64,000 nt of DNA from Choristoneura fumiferana (GCF_025370935.1 NC_133482.1:3402848-3466847), one strand, 5' to 3'. Positions 47,377-61,140 are shown, numbered from the stretch's first letter. Numbers and translations: made by a program. Notes: generated from the sequence alone by a model not told the origin.

Positions 47377-49534
47377 ACAAAAACACAAGTTTTAGACTTT
47401 GAATTTATGGTTTGATATTAAATCACTTTTTTGTATAATCGTCAAAAAGCAATTGTGTCAATATTCTTTGAGATGAACGATTGTCGGCGTATTTATGCTA
47501 AGCTGTGCCGAAATATCGAGCTTCTGTATAATAAAGGTACGCGGAACAAAACCCGAATTTAAACCATAAAATTAGCAATAACCGCGCATAATCTAAAACA
47601 TTGTGTTATGCTGAAATGAAGATTTTGTTAATACTTTGTTGCGTATATCTAAAAAAGATACTTATACAATTTATCGCGCAAGGTATAGTGTTTACGCCTC
47701 ACGATCTCTTTGTACTCGTATTTATGTACGTATGCAGCATATACGCAAAATGGACGCTGCAAATGCACCGAACTCTAAATTCGCGGTATAGCTGGTAGCT
47801 ACAGTTATTGTTAACCCAACAGTTTCACGCTAGAGCACTCAACGGTAATGGATTTGTTGGAAATTAATTATTTTCGTCGCTCCCTAGAATTGGGCTGTAT
47901 TTTTTACCTGCATTCACAATTATGATCACCGTGTCAGCTGGAAGTCATCCACCAGCTCCTAATGACTTCTTTTAAGAGTAGGGAAGTAAGAGTTAGCTAT
48001 TTTTTGGTTTCCTTCGTGGTTACCAACAAAATTCTATTAATTTCACTACACTACCCTACTGATTGTCACAGTGCTGTATCTCAAGAACCGTTATTGACAG
48101 ACAGCTGAAATTTGATTATGTATGACATGCGTAATTATAAGTTTTTGTCACTGGGTAAAACTGACATTGCGAGAGTTACTGGCAATTGGTGGAAGCAAGT
48201 GGCGAGTGGTCGTTTATTGTGGCGTTCTAAGGGAGAGGCCTTTGTTCAACAATAAACGTCTTCCAGCTGATGATGTTTTGCATTTTAAGTTAGTCCAATT
48301 ACTTCAAATGAGTCAAATTCAACTTGAACTCAAGATTTGAAGGGAATAACAACATTATAAGTTAAACAGAAAGTTGTAACATACTTGTGCCACGTAGATC
48401 ATCTAGCTTGAGGTTGCAGGGTCACATCAGTGGCGTAGCGTTGTTAGGGCAGGGGGGGCCGTCCGCCCCGGGCGGTACATTTTGGGGGCGGCAAAATACC
48501 ATAAAAATTTACCTGTAGTCGCTCAGTACCTAAAACGCAGTCTGACAAACTCGTAATGGTATTTGTGAAGTTCCCAATCCGTACTGGGCGCGCGTGGGAA
48601 CTATGGTCCAAGTGTTCTCATTCTGAGAGGAGGACTGTGCCCAGCAGTGGGACGTGTATAGGCTGGGATGATGATGATAATTCCATAACAAAAAAAATGT
48701 CGCACCTACGATTCGGACCGATTAGAATGAGTACTTACCCTAAATAAGAGGGTGGCAAAATTTTCTCTTTTTTTCTGATACCCACGCTACCCATCGCATG
48801 GTAACTATTAGTTAACTATTGATAGCTGTGAGTTCATCGACAAACTACATTCGAGAATCACTGGTTTCCAATCAAATGCATGTCCCGTGTGTACAACGAA
48901 TGTGGTTTCCGATAAATTTGCTGTGTTCTACATATTTTATTGTGGCGTTGTCGTCCAAATATGGCGGTGCGCTGCGCTTTTGTTTTGCTGGATGCAATTG
49001 AATTTCTAGTTCGAGTGTGAGAATGCTTTTGTTCAGTTTTTTTGTTCATTGGCTCGCGTATGTGCTTGGTTAAAAGGTGTGTGGGTTTCTTCTACACTGT
49101 GTTTTTTTTGATTTCCGTTAACTTCAATGGATTGCTAATTTATTGATAGAAACTATATACAATATAGTAATATTTTTTGGCTAAATCTAAAAAACAATTG
49201 CAAGTAACAATTGTATACTACTATAAAGTCGACGAATGACATTTAGACTTTAGTTAGATAGGTATTCGTCCAGTTAGACCAGAGACTACTTATCAGCTTT
49301 ATTTTTGACGTGCTAAATAACAAATATTGAAATTAAAAAGCACGCATTTTCCCATAAATAAGAAAAAGCTAAATAGATTTATTATCCATGAAAACTCCCC
49401 TAAGCATAGCAAGTTTCATCGAAATCGTTTGAGCCGCTTCAGAAATCACCGAAATAAATGAATATATATAAGAAATGCTAGTTCAAAGATATCAAGGTAA
49501 TATCATTGAAGTTACTATCATATTCTTTTCTTTT
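47377..49534. other. Intergenic with repeat relics
   Basis: No gene recognised. 48185-48280 resembles the RTE 3' end of intron 1 in gene A. 48545-48685 is a truncated SINE of the first family (plus) ending in (GAT)n. The C/G-rich stretch near 48450-48500 looks like part of a transposon end. Confidence 0.45.
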
Positions 49535-50077
49535 AAAAAACTGGCCAAGAGCGTGTCGGACACGGCCAAAATAGGGTTCCGTAGCCATTACGAAAAAAAT
49601 AAGTAATATTTTTCTAAGGATTTCGTATTTTATACCTTAGGCTGCTATTAACTCATAAACTACTAATAATTCTGAAGCAAACTTAGCCATTATAGTTTTC
49701 CTTGAAAGTTTGATATTCTTACTACCATCCTGATTTTTTTCAAATTTTTCCACCCACCGGTTTAGATTTTAGAGGGTGGTGGAGGGGCTCGATTTTAATG
49801 AAAATTTGCACTTTAAAGTTGAATATTTCGCAAAGAAATCATTAAATCGAAAAAAAAAATCGCCCACACATCACGTCTAAGGGAGGTACCAAAAAAAAAT
49901 GTTTTTTTTTTTACCATTTAGTCGGCATAGTTTACATATATATTCGTGCAAAATTACAGCTTTCTAGCATTGATAGTCCCTGAGCAAAGCCGCGGGCGGA
50001 CGGACAGACAGACAGACAGACATAGCGAAACTATAAGGGTTCCGTTTTTGCCATTTTGGCTCCGGAACCCTAAAAAC
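49535..50077 (+). repeat. AGGGTTCCG hairpin repeat, copy 2
   Basis: Opposite orientation to copy 1; begins near CTGGCCAAGAGCGTGTCGGA, has the GACAGACAGACAGACA tract and ends with the terminal stem AGGGTTCCG...CGGAACCCT. Confidence 0.8.
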
Positions 50078-51956
50078 GACCTATCACCAATTATTTTTCA
50101 ATAGCTCACAACACACCTACATATAAAGTCTACCTACGTCAAACGCATAATACGAGGGATCATTTAACAGTGGCAGATGCTTTTAAAATAATCAAGTAAA
50201 ACATCTCTGCGGTTCGATATGCCATGGAACCCGTATTAAGTACCAAAACTGCTTGGTCACTTTGTTTTTATACTAACCATAAAGATTAATTAAGTTATTA
50301 CTTAAAAGGCATGATATAAAACAACAAGGTAGTTCTGACTTCGTTTTTTTAACAGTTGAAACCCAATTTTTTTTTTCTTTTTAACCCAAGCTTTTCTTTG
50401 CTGACTATACTTTTTGTTTTGTTGTTCATGCCGTACCAGGGCCCAATTGCATGATAAAGTACAAGCTAATAGTGTTAGTGAATTTCAATACAAAATCGCT
50501 AATAATATTAGCTTGTACTTTGTTATGCAATCAGGCCCTGGTTCTTGAATAGGAATAAAACATTAAATTAAAAAAAAACCTGACTGCCTAAAAATTAAAA
50601 GGAAGAAAATAAGTCGTTTCTAGAACTCTGTCATGTATCCTACCATTAAAAGTTTAACAGTCGGTACCTATTTAAATCGTGACCAGCTCAAAAATTCTTG
50701 GTAATGAGTACCGACTGTTAAACTTTAAATAGCTAACTTGACGGAGTTTTAGAAAATAGACTACAAACTTTCGCATTTATTTTATTAGTAGGAGTGAGAT
50801 AACACCCCTCTTTTTCCGTCGGTGGTTAAAAACTATCATAAACTATCTTCCTCATACCAAATACTCTATCAAATCAAACCCCAATAAACGTCTACTACAT
50901 AATTTCAATTTCCATGCTTAAATTCTGGTGTAAAAAGCAAAAAGTTGTTCATTTTAAAAAAGGTAGTAAACAAAAAACATTAACGCCATTGCTATCGCCA
51001 CATCGATCAATTACATTCGGAATAAGAGCGTTTCTTATCAATAATGGATCAATCACGGTAGCGCGGTTGGCGAGAATTGGTTGGTTCAAGTTAAATAATT
51101 TATTGAATCAGGCGTTACTTTGCGGAGGTCCATATCAAAAAGTTCAAGAAGCAACTGATCTAAGTAGCAAGTGGTCTAAGAAGCAACTCTGGTCTTAATC
51201 TGTTTTTGTCGAAAACTTGAAAAAATATAAGTTAGGTTAGGTTAGAGTTATGTCAACGCGCGAAGCACCTCACCCACGCGGAATAGGAGCTCCGCGGAGC
51301 GGAGCTCCGTCGACTTTGATTCAAAGAATTTTAGACCACTTGATACTTAGACCAGTTGCTTCTTTGACCACTTGCTGCTTAGACCAATTGTTATTTGCTA
51401 CGCAGACCAGCTGATTTTTAGACGAAATGATACTAACCCATCCTTATCAACATTAATTTGAATGAAGGCGCGGATTTTTTAAAAGTTAGTGAAATTCACC
51501 ATGTAATTTTGGGAATTTCCATGGCAATTTCGGATGGTTATAAATTTGAATGAAATAGTGAACAGAATATTATCATTATTAGATAAACTTGAACCATATC
51601 TTTGTAATACAAGTACTGACTCCCAACTTCATACTGCACATTAGCAAGTTAGTGTTGCAGGTTTTAATAAAGAATAGCGTAAAATACTCGACGGCGCTGT
51701 TAAGCCAATATGCAAGTAACCCTAACAATGCAAAAGTTATTATACTAAGTGCACTGAACGTCTTTATTGATACTAAAATACAATGCAGAGTCATTGTCGG
51801 CCTAGGTTTGTGATGGCTAAGCATCTGAAGCGATGGCAAGCTATGAAATAATAGGAGTTTGAATAGGTAATTAAGTTCACAAGTTAAGATTTTTTTTTAA
51901 TCTCTTTGTATTTTTTATTTCAATTCCAAATTTTTTACGGTCATCCCGTAAAACCT
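50078..51956. other. Intergenic with two hairpin elements
   Basis: 50436-50541 is an inverted-repeat element (arms with TGATAAAGTACAAGCTAAT against ATTAGCTTGTACTTTGTTA). 50649-50726 has 19-bp arms around GTTTAACAGTCGGTAC. 51095-51145 is a reversed piece of the GCTCACCC repeat family. No gene recognised. Confidence 0.6.
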
Positions 51957-52165
51957 AAATTGAAAATACAAACTGAAATATAGATGCACAGAAAAACCAG
52001 AAAAATAAGACCAGCACTGGGAATCGAACCTAGGTCCAGCAGCAGCAGTGGTGTAGCGGTATAGCACGTGGCACGGAATGCCGAGGACCTAGGTTCGATT
52101 CGCAGTGCTGGTCTTATTTTTCTGGTTTTTCTGTGCATCTATATTTCAGTTTGTATTTTCAATTT
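51957..52165. repeat. Near-perfect palindrome built from a SINE
   Basis: Left arm 51957-52037 and right arm 52085-52165 are inverted copies of 81 bp with a single mismatch seen. The loop (52038-52084) includes a tRNA-like A box region (GTGTAGCGGTATAGCAC) and the right arm starts with a B box (GGTTCGATTC). It looks like a tRNA-derived SINE whose 3' part was duplicated in inverse orientation. Confidence 0.75.
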
Positions 52166-52195
52166 AAGTTCACAAGCTTCAATATTTGCAATTAT

Positions 52196-52620
52196 CATCA
52201 TCATCAGCAGACAGAAGTCAACTGCTGGACATAGGCTTTTTCCAAACAGCGCCATTGCGCCTTGTCCTCGGCTCGGTGGATCTAGAATCATCCAGATTCT
52301 AGCATTTCGCAGATCGTCACTCCAGTTGGCCGTAGGGCGTCTTACACAACGTTTGCAGAGACGCGGTTTCTACTCAAGAACTCGTTTACTCCACCGGTGG
52401 TCTGTTTTTTGGCAAAATATGACCACCCCACTGCCACTTCAACTTGCTAATTCTCTGTGCTAGGTATGTATGTATGTATGTAAACTCTTTATTGTACAAA
52501 ATAAGTAAACAAACACAGATGACAAACAATGAAATACATGTACAAAGGTGAACTTATCCCTTTAAGGGATCTCTACCAGTCAACCTTTGAGTGAATGAGA
52601 GGAGCATTCAGTCAGGGACA
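52196..52620 (-). mobile_element. RTE-like LINE 3' end and LINE 3' UTR relic
   Basis: The minus strand of 52196-52465 carries the C-terminal RTE block (GGVNEFLS, then EKAYVQQLT with a stop). 52480-52620 contains TAAACTCTTTATTGTACAAA, the reverse of a (TTGTACAATAAAGAG) LINE 3' end as at 62285-62330. Both are fragments. Confidence 0.6.
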
Positions 52621-53604
52621 GACAAAAAGTGAGTTTAGAGTTTAAAAATAGATAGTGGAAGCTACAATACATTGCTTTAAATAATATAATACACAAATCT
52701 ATAAATGAATCCTAACATAAAAATACACCTACTATATATAAATATAGGTCGATGACCATTTGCAATTTCATATTTTAAAAGCTTTTATTTAACTTGCAAT
52801 GTATAATGTATGTATCCACTCTAGTCTTAGTTACTTCTAGCCGGATTGACCTGAAATTTAGCTACTTAGAGGTAGTCGAACCAGGATCGCCTCTGCAGAG
52901 CGAAACTCCTAAACGGTTAATGGCATCGCCTTGAAATTTGGTACGGAAATGTAGTTCGAATGACAATGCAAGTACAGTTAACAAAAAGTACAGTCAGCGT
53001 AAAAGCTTGTATTGTTTTTACCAAATAACTTATTTAATGTGGTTTCTTATTCTAAACTGATGCATTGGGCTTAATACGTAGTAACACAATAAAAAGTGTC
53101 TTTATTCTTCGTAAACAATTGAAGTTATCCTGTTTTGCTTATTTGTTGCTTGTATGTAATTTTCAGATATAAATACGACATACTTTTAACTGAAAAAACA
53201 TGTGGAAATCTAATTTAAAGCTTAATTTATTGATGCTAGTAACTGCGCATAGCATCGCCTGCGCTTAACAAATACTTAAGCAGTAGCTTAAACCCATTTC
53301 CTCGCAGCGTGGGGTCAAATGGACACGCATAAGTTAAAATAAAGTTCAACTTGTAAAATAAGGTTTTATCTTAAGGTTAAATATGCAAATCTGACCTCGC
53401 ATCCACTGTAGCTTATAAGATAACTTGACTTGAGTAATAAAAATATTATGTTGCCGGGAAAGGGTAAAATGTTGTATTTATTAGCTTTAAGTTAAGTGCG
53501 ATAAAATGGTACTCAGAATAGTAAATTAATGTGTGAGTGTGTAACTTAAATTAATAAAAAGTTAATGGCCCTAATTAGTTTTATATCAAAACACTAAAAC
53601 AAGT
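52621..53604. other. Intergenic, nothing recognised
   Basis: AT-rich, no ORF or repeat that I can assign. Confidence 0.4.
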
Positions 53605-53720
53605 AAGTAGGTGCGTAGGTGCCCCTGGTGTTGCAGGTGTTTATGGGCGGTGGTGATCTCTTACCATCAAGAGACCCACTTGCTCGTTTGCCATCCAGTT
53701 GAATAAAAAAAAAGTAGGTG
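53605..53720 (+). repeat. LINE 3'-UTR-like repeat
   Basis: Reverse-orientation match to 9655-9790 (GCAGGTGTTTATGGGCGGTG, GAGACCCACTTGCTCGTTTG). Confidence 0.6.
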
Positions 53721-54698
53721 CGTATTAAAATTAAATGTATGTTAAAGTGACGAGTTGGAATTACTGAAAGGGTTCCGAACATATTTCAAAAGCAAGCCAA
53801 AACTAAGTTTATTTTTAATAATGTTTCTTGAAAAAAAAAACTGCTTATATAAGTTATTTTCCGATTGTTTCCTTTAGGTATTTGTATTGAGAGGCTTGAC
53901 TTATTACTTACGAAATTTCATAATCCTACAATATTATAAATGTGTAAGTGAAAGAGGATGTAGGTTCATCTGTGCGTTTGTTACTGCTTCATGCTAAAAC
54001 GGCTTGACAGATTTGGATAAAATTTTATATGTAGATAGTTATATGTGGATATGGAATAACATATTGGCTACTTTGTATTCCGCTATTCCTTCGAAGAAAA
54101 GCATTCTAAACAGGAATAAGGAAGTGATCTTATGAAGATTCCAACTAGGTAGTAGGTACGCAGGACCCAACGGAGTTGAAAATAGCTTCAAAGGCCAATT
54201 CAAACCATCAGCAGTATAAAGCACTATCGTGATACACGTAATCGTTCACAAAGTCCGATCAATCGTTTTGGTCGAGCGGACGCCGCAGCATCCATGGCTG
54301 GATGTTTCATTGTTTTTATTTAAAATAAATATCCACTGATAAAATTCTGCATATTGTTTTAAAACCGGAGACCATGTCTTATAGTCCCATATAGGTGTGT
54401 TTAGTGTTTTTTGTCCCCACGATAAAAGCATGTCTAGTGCGGGTACAAAAATGTTTTCATCACCGGTAGCCCGGTGCTCTGTACTTCAATAAATGTAATA
54501 TATGCCTGTTTATATGCATAGTCGATGGCTTGTTAACTACCTGACTCAAAGATGTCAAAGAATTTACTGAATCAGGCGTTACTTTGCGGTCCTTATTTGA
54601 ATTAAAATTAATCAATTTGCTCGCCTTCGCCCTTAAAGTTGCGGGAGAGTAAAGTAAGTAATTGTTTTTAGTTTAAAGATGTCAATAATAAAAACATT
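53721..54698. other. Intergenic with Helitron-like relic
   Basis: 53930-54060 resembles the 5' part of the Helitron-like element at 44778-45021 (ATTATAAATGTG...). 54565-54600 is a reversed piece of the GCTCACCC repeat family. No gene. Confidence 0.4.
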
Positions 54699-55017
54699 CA
54701 TCATCCCAGCCTATATACGTCCCACTGCTGGGCACAGGCCTCCTCTCAGAACAAGAGGGCTTGGGCCATAGTTCCCACGCGGGCCCAGTGCGGATTGGGA
54801 ACTTCGCACGCACCATTGAATGGCTTCGCAGGTTCGTGCAGGTTTCCTCACGATGTTTTCCTTCACCGCAAAGCTCGTGGTAAATTTAAAAATGTAGTTC
54901 CGCACATGAATTTCGTTAAACTCAGAGGTGCGAGCCGGGTTTGAACCCACCCTCTGCTTGAGAGGCGATAGGTCAAACAACTAGGCCACCACGACTTCAT
55001 AAAAAATCGAATCTTCG
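54699..55017 (-). repeat. tRNA-derived SINE, copy 3
   Basis: Same family as 8324-8629, with the target duplication AATAAAAACATT at 54687-54698 and 55018-55029. Confidence 0.85.
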
Positions 55018-55029
55018 AATAAAAACATT

Positions 55030-55909
55030 ATAATAGAAATATTTTCATCGCGATTCTCTAGTTAATTTGTAGTCACGTCTTGAGGCAATACAATTTAAAA
55101 TTGAATCAAGTAAGTATTTTATACCACAATTAAATATAAGTAACACAGTCAAATTAACCTTGCTTGTAGAGATGTTGCGAACTAGCTGAAATCCGCGACT
55201 TCGTCTGCAATTATCGCACGTTCTCAGGAACAACTTTTTTTTTCGGGATAAGAGGTATAAAGATATTCTAAATATGAATTACTTATATGTATGCAATATT
55301 TCATGATAATCGGTTCAATAGTAAAGATTTGAAAGCGGAAAACAAACTAACCAACTCTCTTTCACATAGAATTCGTTGTAGAATACCTTTCTATTATCTT
55401 CAAAATTGTATATCAATCAAGTACTCGTAAGATAATAAATAATGACGCGTGACGTGTAGAAACTACTTGTGGAAAGTTGATATCTAAATAATTGTCAAGA
55501 AAACAATAAGTCTATCGCATTACGAGCAATAAAGAACTTCCCATGGTTATTTGCTATTTAGAGCAACGTAAGTAATGACTAGAATGCGTGCACCACACCA
55601 AATGTTTTGTTGTTAAACGAGCGAGGTAAATCTTGGTAAAAAAAAATAAGTCGCGCTGACAACGATGGAGAAACGCCTAAGTTTGTGGGTTTCTATTAAA
55701 GACTTAAAAAGTCGAAATAATACAGAGTTTTTCACTATTTATCGGTGTAGTTTTTTTTTGATTGAGGAGTTTCGTCTTAGGTATCTAAGTAAGTCTATAA
55801 TTATAATTTGTGCCATGCCCGATTTTAGAATTCTAAAATCTTAATTATAGGCGAAAGGCGTCAAAGGGACCTAATATGAGAGTAAGCAGCAACAATATAC
55901 ATTTCCAAC
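55030..55909. other. Intergenic, nothing firm
   Basis: 55190-55360 may be a reversed Helitron-like relic (CGGGATAAGAGGTATAAAG). No gene recognised. Confidence 0.35.
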
Positions 55910-56336
55910 CAGGGATGTAACGGATGTGATTTTATTGGAACCAGAATCGGAATCGGAACCGAAAACGGAACCAGAACCAGAATCGGAGACTGAGTGATAG
56001 GTGGACGAGATGTTAAGGGTATATATTCTACTAAACCTGATACTTTACTGCGTAACGTTTCTGACACTCGCGATCACAATCAAATGATATTTTTCGCATA
56101 CAAAAACTGTCATTAAATGACAGTTTGACTGTGATCGCGAGTGTCAGAAACATTAAATAGTTAGCCCTCTGTACGTTTTTGATGTACGCTGCTCATGTCC
56201 AGTCGCCGCGCTAAGCATTGACATCCGATATAACTTCCGTTTCAAAAGTAACGGAACCGGAACCGAAACGGATGTTTAATATCAAACGGAAGTTCCGACT
56301 TAACGGAAACGGAATCGGAGCTCCGTAACATCCCTG
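55910..56336. mobile_element. hAT-type MITE with internal GGAACC-rich repeats
   Basis: The terminal inverted repeats CAGGGATGTAACGGA (55910) and TCCGTAACATCCCTG (ending 56336) are flanked by TTTCCAAC (55902-55909) and TTTCCAAT (56337-56344), an 8-bp target duplication with one change. A CAGGG start plus 8-bp duplication is the hAT signature. The interior has many GGAACC/GGAATCGGA units and a nested palindrome (56057-56151). Confidence 0.8.
56057..56151. repeat. Palindromic element nested in the hAT MITE
   Basis: 22-bp perfect arms (GTTTCTGACACTCGCGATCA plus CA, 56057-56078, and the complement at 56130-56151) around a 51-bp loop, which itself includes CTGTCATT/AATGACAG. Confidence 0.8.
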
Positions 56337-56344
56337 TTTCCAAT

Positions 56345-57554
56345 TACTAACTTCGGACACCAGCTCGGCGTTATGGTAGAAAAAGGAAACCACCACACTT
56401 TTTCCCAAGAAATTCATCATGAAGGTTCACTATATACACTGATCCTTAACCCACAACCATGATCACTTTGTTAAGAATGAAGCGACTTAGGAGAGAGAGA
56501 ACAGTCACCAGCACCAATATCTGACACAACAAGCGTGCATAAATATCTGATACGACTCTATTTCTAGGGCCGGAAGGACGTGTCAGATATTTTTGCACGC
56601 TCCGCTGTGGCAGATATTAATGCTGGTGACTGTACATAATGAAATGACAGTTACTCAGTTCTAACGATCATCCTTTAAAACTGGACTTAATTGAAAACGA
56701 TTATTAAGTAGGCAAGCGCAAGTACTAACGTTAACAGAGTCGAAACTGCTTTCATCTCAAAATTATTTTAAAAACCCATTTCCAAAACCACTTGAGTAAC
56801 CAATTTACTTCCCAGCTACCTGAGCCAGAACTAAAACTACACAACAATGGTTTGCCCAATTATAATCAAATTTCCTTGCTATTTGAATAAACTGGTCATT
56901 ACTTGAGTCGTCACAATAGGATTAGAGCCATTGAATCGTGCACAATGAAAGGGTCGGATGCGGTAACCTTTATGGATGACATAATTTAATAACATGGTAC
57001 AATATATGTTGTTCTAAGAATAATAAAGCAAAGAGCATCGTAAATGGGTCAAGTTAAATTAGGGATGCATTTAACTTTTTTGTAACTGATCCAACAGCAG
57101 GTCTCTCAACTGGGCATCAACTTGGGAAAGAATAGGGTCAGATCCATGAAAGAGATTGGACGGAAGTTCATAGACCTAGTGAAGGATAGCATAGAGTGGT
57201 GGTCATAGTTAAGTTTGTTAATTTGTATGTGTTTTTGCTGTGTAGAGGTAGAAGAGCTGCATGAACACACATTCGTTGCATAGACGTAGCTATTTTTATT
57301 TCTTACGTTTTTATAATAAAATGCCAAAAAATATTACAAATGAAACGGATACAAAGTTCAGATCTATTGTCAAGAAGACATTTATATCCAATGCGTATTA
57401 TAAAGTTAATGATTAGATCATGGACAGGGATAAGTTTGGAAATAATTCCGATCCGCATTAGCGATCCCTCCAAATAGCGAACCTACTGTGTTAAAAATAA
57501 TATTAAATACTTGTGATGTATAGATATCATTTAATAATATTGTAAATCTGTTTA
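56345..57554. other. Intergenic, nothing recognised except small inverted repeats
   Basis: 56500-56635 has inverted phrases (CAGTCACCAGCA / TGCTGGTGACTG) suggesting another hairpin element of about 130 bp. 57215-57300 is a relic of the GCTCACCC family (GCATGAACACACATTCGTTG). Confidence 0.5.
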
Positions 57555-57700
57555 AAAAAATATACCTCGTTGAGTTTCTTGCCGGATTCTTCTGAATAGA
57601 GGTATTTCCGAACCGGTGGTAGATTTTTTTGACATTCATAAGTGCTTGTTATAGCCTAAATTGAATAAAGATATTTTAACTTTGGCTTTGACTTTGAGGC
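57555..57700 (+). mobile_element. LINE 3'-end fragment with TTGACTTTGA tail
   Basis: Plus-strand counterpart of 15042-15170: TTTCTTGCCGGATTCTTCTG, CCGAACCGGTGGTAGATTTT, AAGTGCTTGTTATAG and the tail. Confidence 0.7.
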
Positions 57701-60700
57701 ACTAGAATTGGCAGAGTTCTGTAATAGCTTGGCCCAATCCTTATTTCTAAAGTACGTAAAAACAGTATTGCTATTCGGCCGTCCTGATGGCTTTGATAAG
57801 AAATGGTGGAATTGAAAGAAAATGACGGCGATAAGTAAAGGGTTGGACTTTTATGATATCTTTCAATAGGAGCAAAGAGGGCGGTGGGAAATTGTGTTAC
57901 GAATTCCCTAGCTTTAGGAGAAAACGATGAAGCAGCTGAGTTTGTAGAGGGTTACTTAGGTAAATGTTTAGACCTGTGTGGCTTAGAGTGGGTATCATAG
58001 AAGAAGCAGTATCAATCGTTTTATTTTGCTCCCATTTTGATATTATTTTTGATATCACATATTCATAGTAACTATTTGTTGTTTTACTATTTTAACTATT
58101 TTCTATTGTAGTATTGGTTTTTCCCTAGGTATTTTTTAATCGTGAATTTGTTGTTACAGTCCTAGTTCAGTTTGCTAGACTATTGCATCTTTAACACCTC
58201 AAATCGAACCACTGATAGAAATCTAGGAGAAATCACATTCCTCAATACATTCAGGTCAGGGAAGCATGAAGCCCAATATTCAATTACGTTGTTAGACCGA
58301 TATCTGCCCTGTGGCCGTATAGCCTCTCAAAATCATCCTAACTAAAAGAGCACGACCCAAAACGTACCCTGAGGCACACCGCATAAAATCAAAGTTGGGT
58401 TGTGAGATTCCGTGCCTTTTATTAGATAACCTAACACGACGTTCCCTATTACTTAGGCTAAGTGATTGTCTTAGTTGGGTATGAGTGGTATTACCGCGAT
58501 TGAGATGTGGTTATAGTGTGATTAATGACCTTTATATGACTTCTATGTGACTATTATTAATATGGATCGGGAATGATGAAGCCTCGTATTAATCTCGGCA
58601 TAATTGGATAAGCTGATGTTAATTAAACTATAGAAATATAATATGTATTAGGCAATATTATTAACCAGCAGTTAGGTAGTTTCTGCCTATGAAATTATTA
58701 CTGACTAGATGTTACCGGTGATTTCGCTCGCAAATAATTCAATTATCAATATTAACCGGGAAATATGTATTTTCTCAGGATAAAAAGTACCCTATGGTTT
58801 TTTCAGTATTTTCAGATTCTTGGTCGTAACTCAAGAATCTTTCTCCCTCAACGGTTACCTGTTCTTCTAGCTATACCTTATGTGGCCCACCCATTGTCAC
58901 TTCAACTTGCTTATTCTTCGAGCTTAATTGTCGGTGACAGTTCATCGATGAACTTCCTAAGTTAACAACTCACAAAACTATTTTCGGAAATAATACACCA
59001 GATATTTTTATACAACCATTACTCTAAAGCCGTATAAACACCACACCCACACAATAAAACATCATAAATCAAACGAAAATTACGCGCCATTGCTCTATAA
59101 AGGTCCGATAGTCCGTGAGTCGTCTAACGGTCCTATAGCAAATATTCAGGCATTTGCATATGAATGGTGCAGCTAAAAAAGCACCTCAGGTGGCGTGTCC
59201 GGGTCGGATATAGGTTCTAGCGGAGCTTCCGGAAACGAGGGGGTGCAAGATGTAAACTTTTGAGAAGAGATTTTTACTGATTTTGGAAGTGTCGCTGAAT
59301 AGCAACGCAGTAACTTCGACTAAGTAATTTATATAAAAGAAACAGTCGAGTATGTGTAGTATAGTGTAGTTGCGTCTCCTAAGGTTGTAAAAAAATATAA
59401 AAACTATTTCTTAGACGCGCTAGTTCTGCAGCGACCGCAATCAGGGTTATGTAAAGATAAATTTTTGCTCGGTTTGTTTTGCTTTCCAGCTCTCGTATCT
59501 TAGCTATGTAGTTTAACGTTTACCTGCGATAACTCGATCTCAAAAGAGCCATTATGTCAGCTGTAGAACGTCCACTGTTGGACATAGGCATCCCTTATAT
59601 ACCGCCAGTTGCTTCGGCTAGAAGGCGTCTGCATCCACGATTGTGACTGGTTATATAATTAAACGAGCCAATCACAAGCAAGACCGTAACGTCAAACGGA
59701 TCTCTCGATACTAACGCCATCTAGTGATATTTCACCTGTCAATAAACCCTTATTTGATCGCATCGTTTACAGTTGTAGTGAATAATGTTTTGGACCGTAT
59801 TTTGTCGGAAAAGTTCGTATTTGTCTTGCTTTTTCAACTAGCTTACTGAAGTTTACTAAAGCTAATTGAGAAAGATGTAAAAACGTCATTTAACACGCTG
59901 ACCACGCTCGCTGTGTCTCCACAGCCTTAAAACGCTAGTACCTTTTCGATTGTACCACTTCTTTACCACGGACATGCGAAGCACGTCGTCTTCCGGAACG
60001 GGCGCGACTGCGCTGATTTCGCCGTCTTTTACCCAATGATAGATAGACTCGATTCTTTTATTAGCGGCACGGCTAAGCGATCCCTTTGTGGACCTTTGGA
60101 ATTGTATTGAAGTGGAATTGATTTGGTAGAGTCACTTTAGATTACACGTGAGAGGGCAGTGACTCTAGAAATCCACCAGTACATGGTAAATAATTTAGAT
60201 AGATATTTACTGATATGACTGTATTCATTACTGATTATACCTTAACGAGTTTATATATGTCGACACCCTAGTTCACACCCATACTAATTACATTTTGACC
60301 AATTTTGCAGGAGAGTATTTTTATGTTTGCATATGAATTATCATAAAAATGGTGAAAAAATAATTACAAATTATGTATTAATATCTTAGAATAGATATTT
60401 GTGTTTTTATATTTCAAATATTAATTAAACAATTATAAGGGTACATATTAAAATATAACTCATGACCATGCAATAAATATTTTGAATTTGAATTTGGTCT
60501 TGAAGTAACCCGCAGACTTCTAGCTAAGTGCCAGGACCTAATTAATTTAGCAAACAATTTGGCCCCTAACTGTGCTGGTTTTATGTAAGATATATTATAG
60601 CTATGTACGGAGAGCAAGGGGAAATTAGGACAGGTTCTTACGACATTATAAATGAAGACCACGGTCAACTCACGGAATATAAATTCATTGTCAGACTTAA

Positions 60701-61140
60701 GCACTATTTACTATCAAAGTATAATCATATCATAAAGTGTTATATTAAAATACGAGCGAGTAAAGTAACGTATTTGATGCTTGAGTTAATCTAGAGCCTA
60801 GCAGTATTTACCCACAGATATTGACGGTGCTTACTTATAAACAATTTAAAAGGAAACCCCTCAGTAATCCGGCCTCCAGTGCCATTTCATATCGGACTGC
60901 CACCCACTGGTTTCATAAATAATCAAAGATTAGTCAATGCTGGGATCAAAAGGCGTGGAATGGGCACAGACGTTCATAATGTTCCCGGGTAGTAAGTAGG
61001 TGAATCCATTATGAGCACAGATTAGGGAGATTTGAAGAGCTTTTTGACACTTGCAAGAAAAGTATAAAGAGGAAGAAAGAAAGAAAACAATTATTTCTAA
61101 CTCCATGAAAAAATAAAACATGAATAAAATAAAAATAAAA
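57701..61140. other. Intergenic, nothing coding recognised
   Basis: No supported gene. 59553-59640 carries a reversed RTE-type LINE relic (GTCCACTGTTGGACATAGGC). Other ORFs are short and motif-free. Confidence 0.4.
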
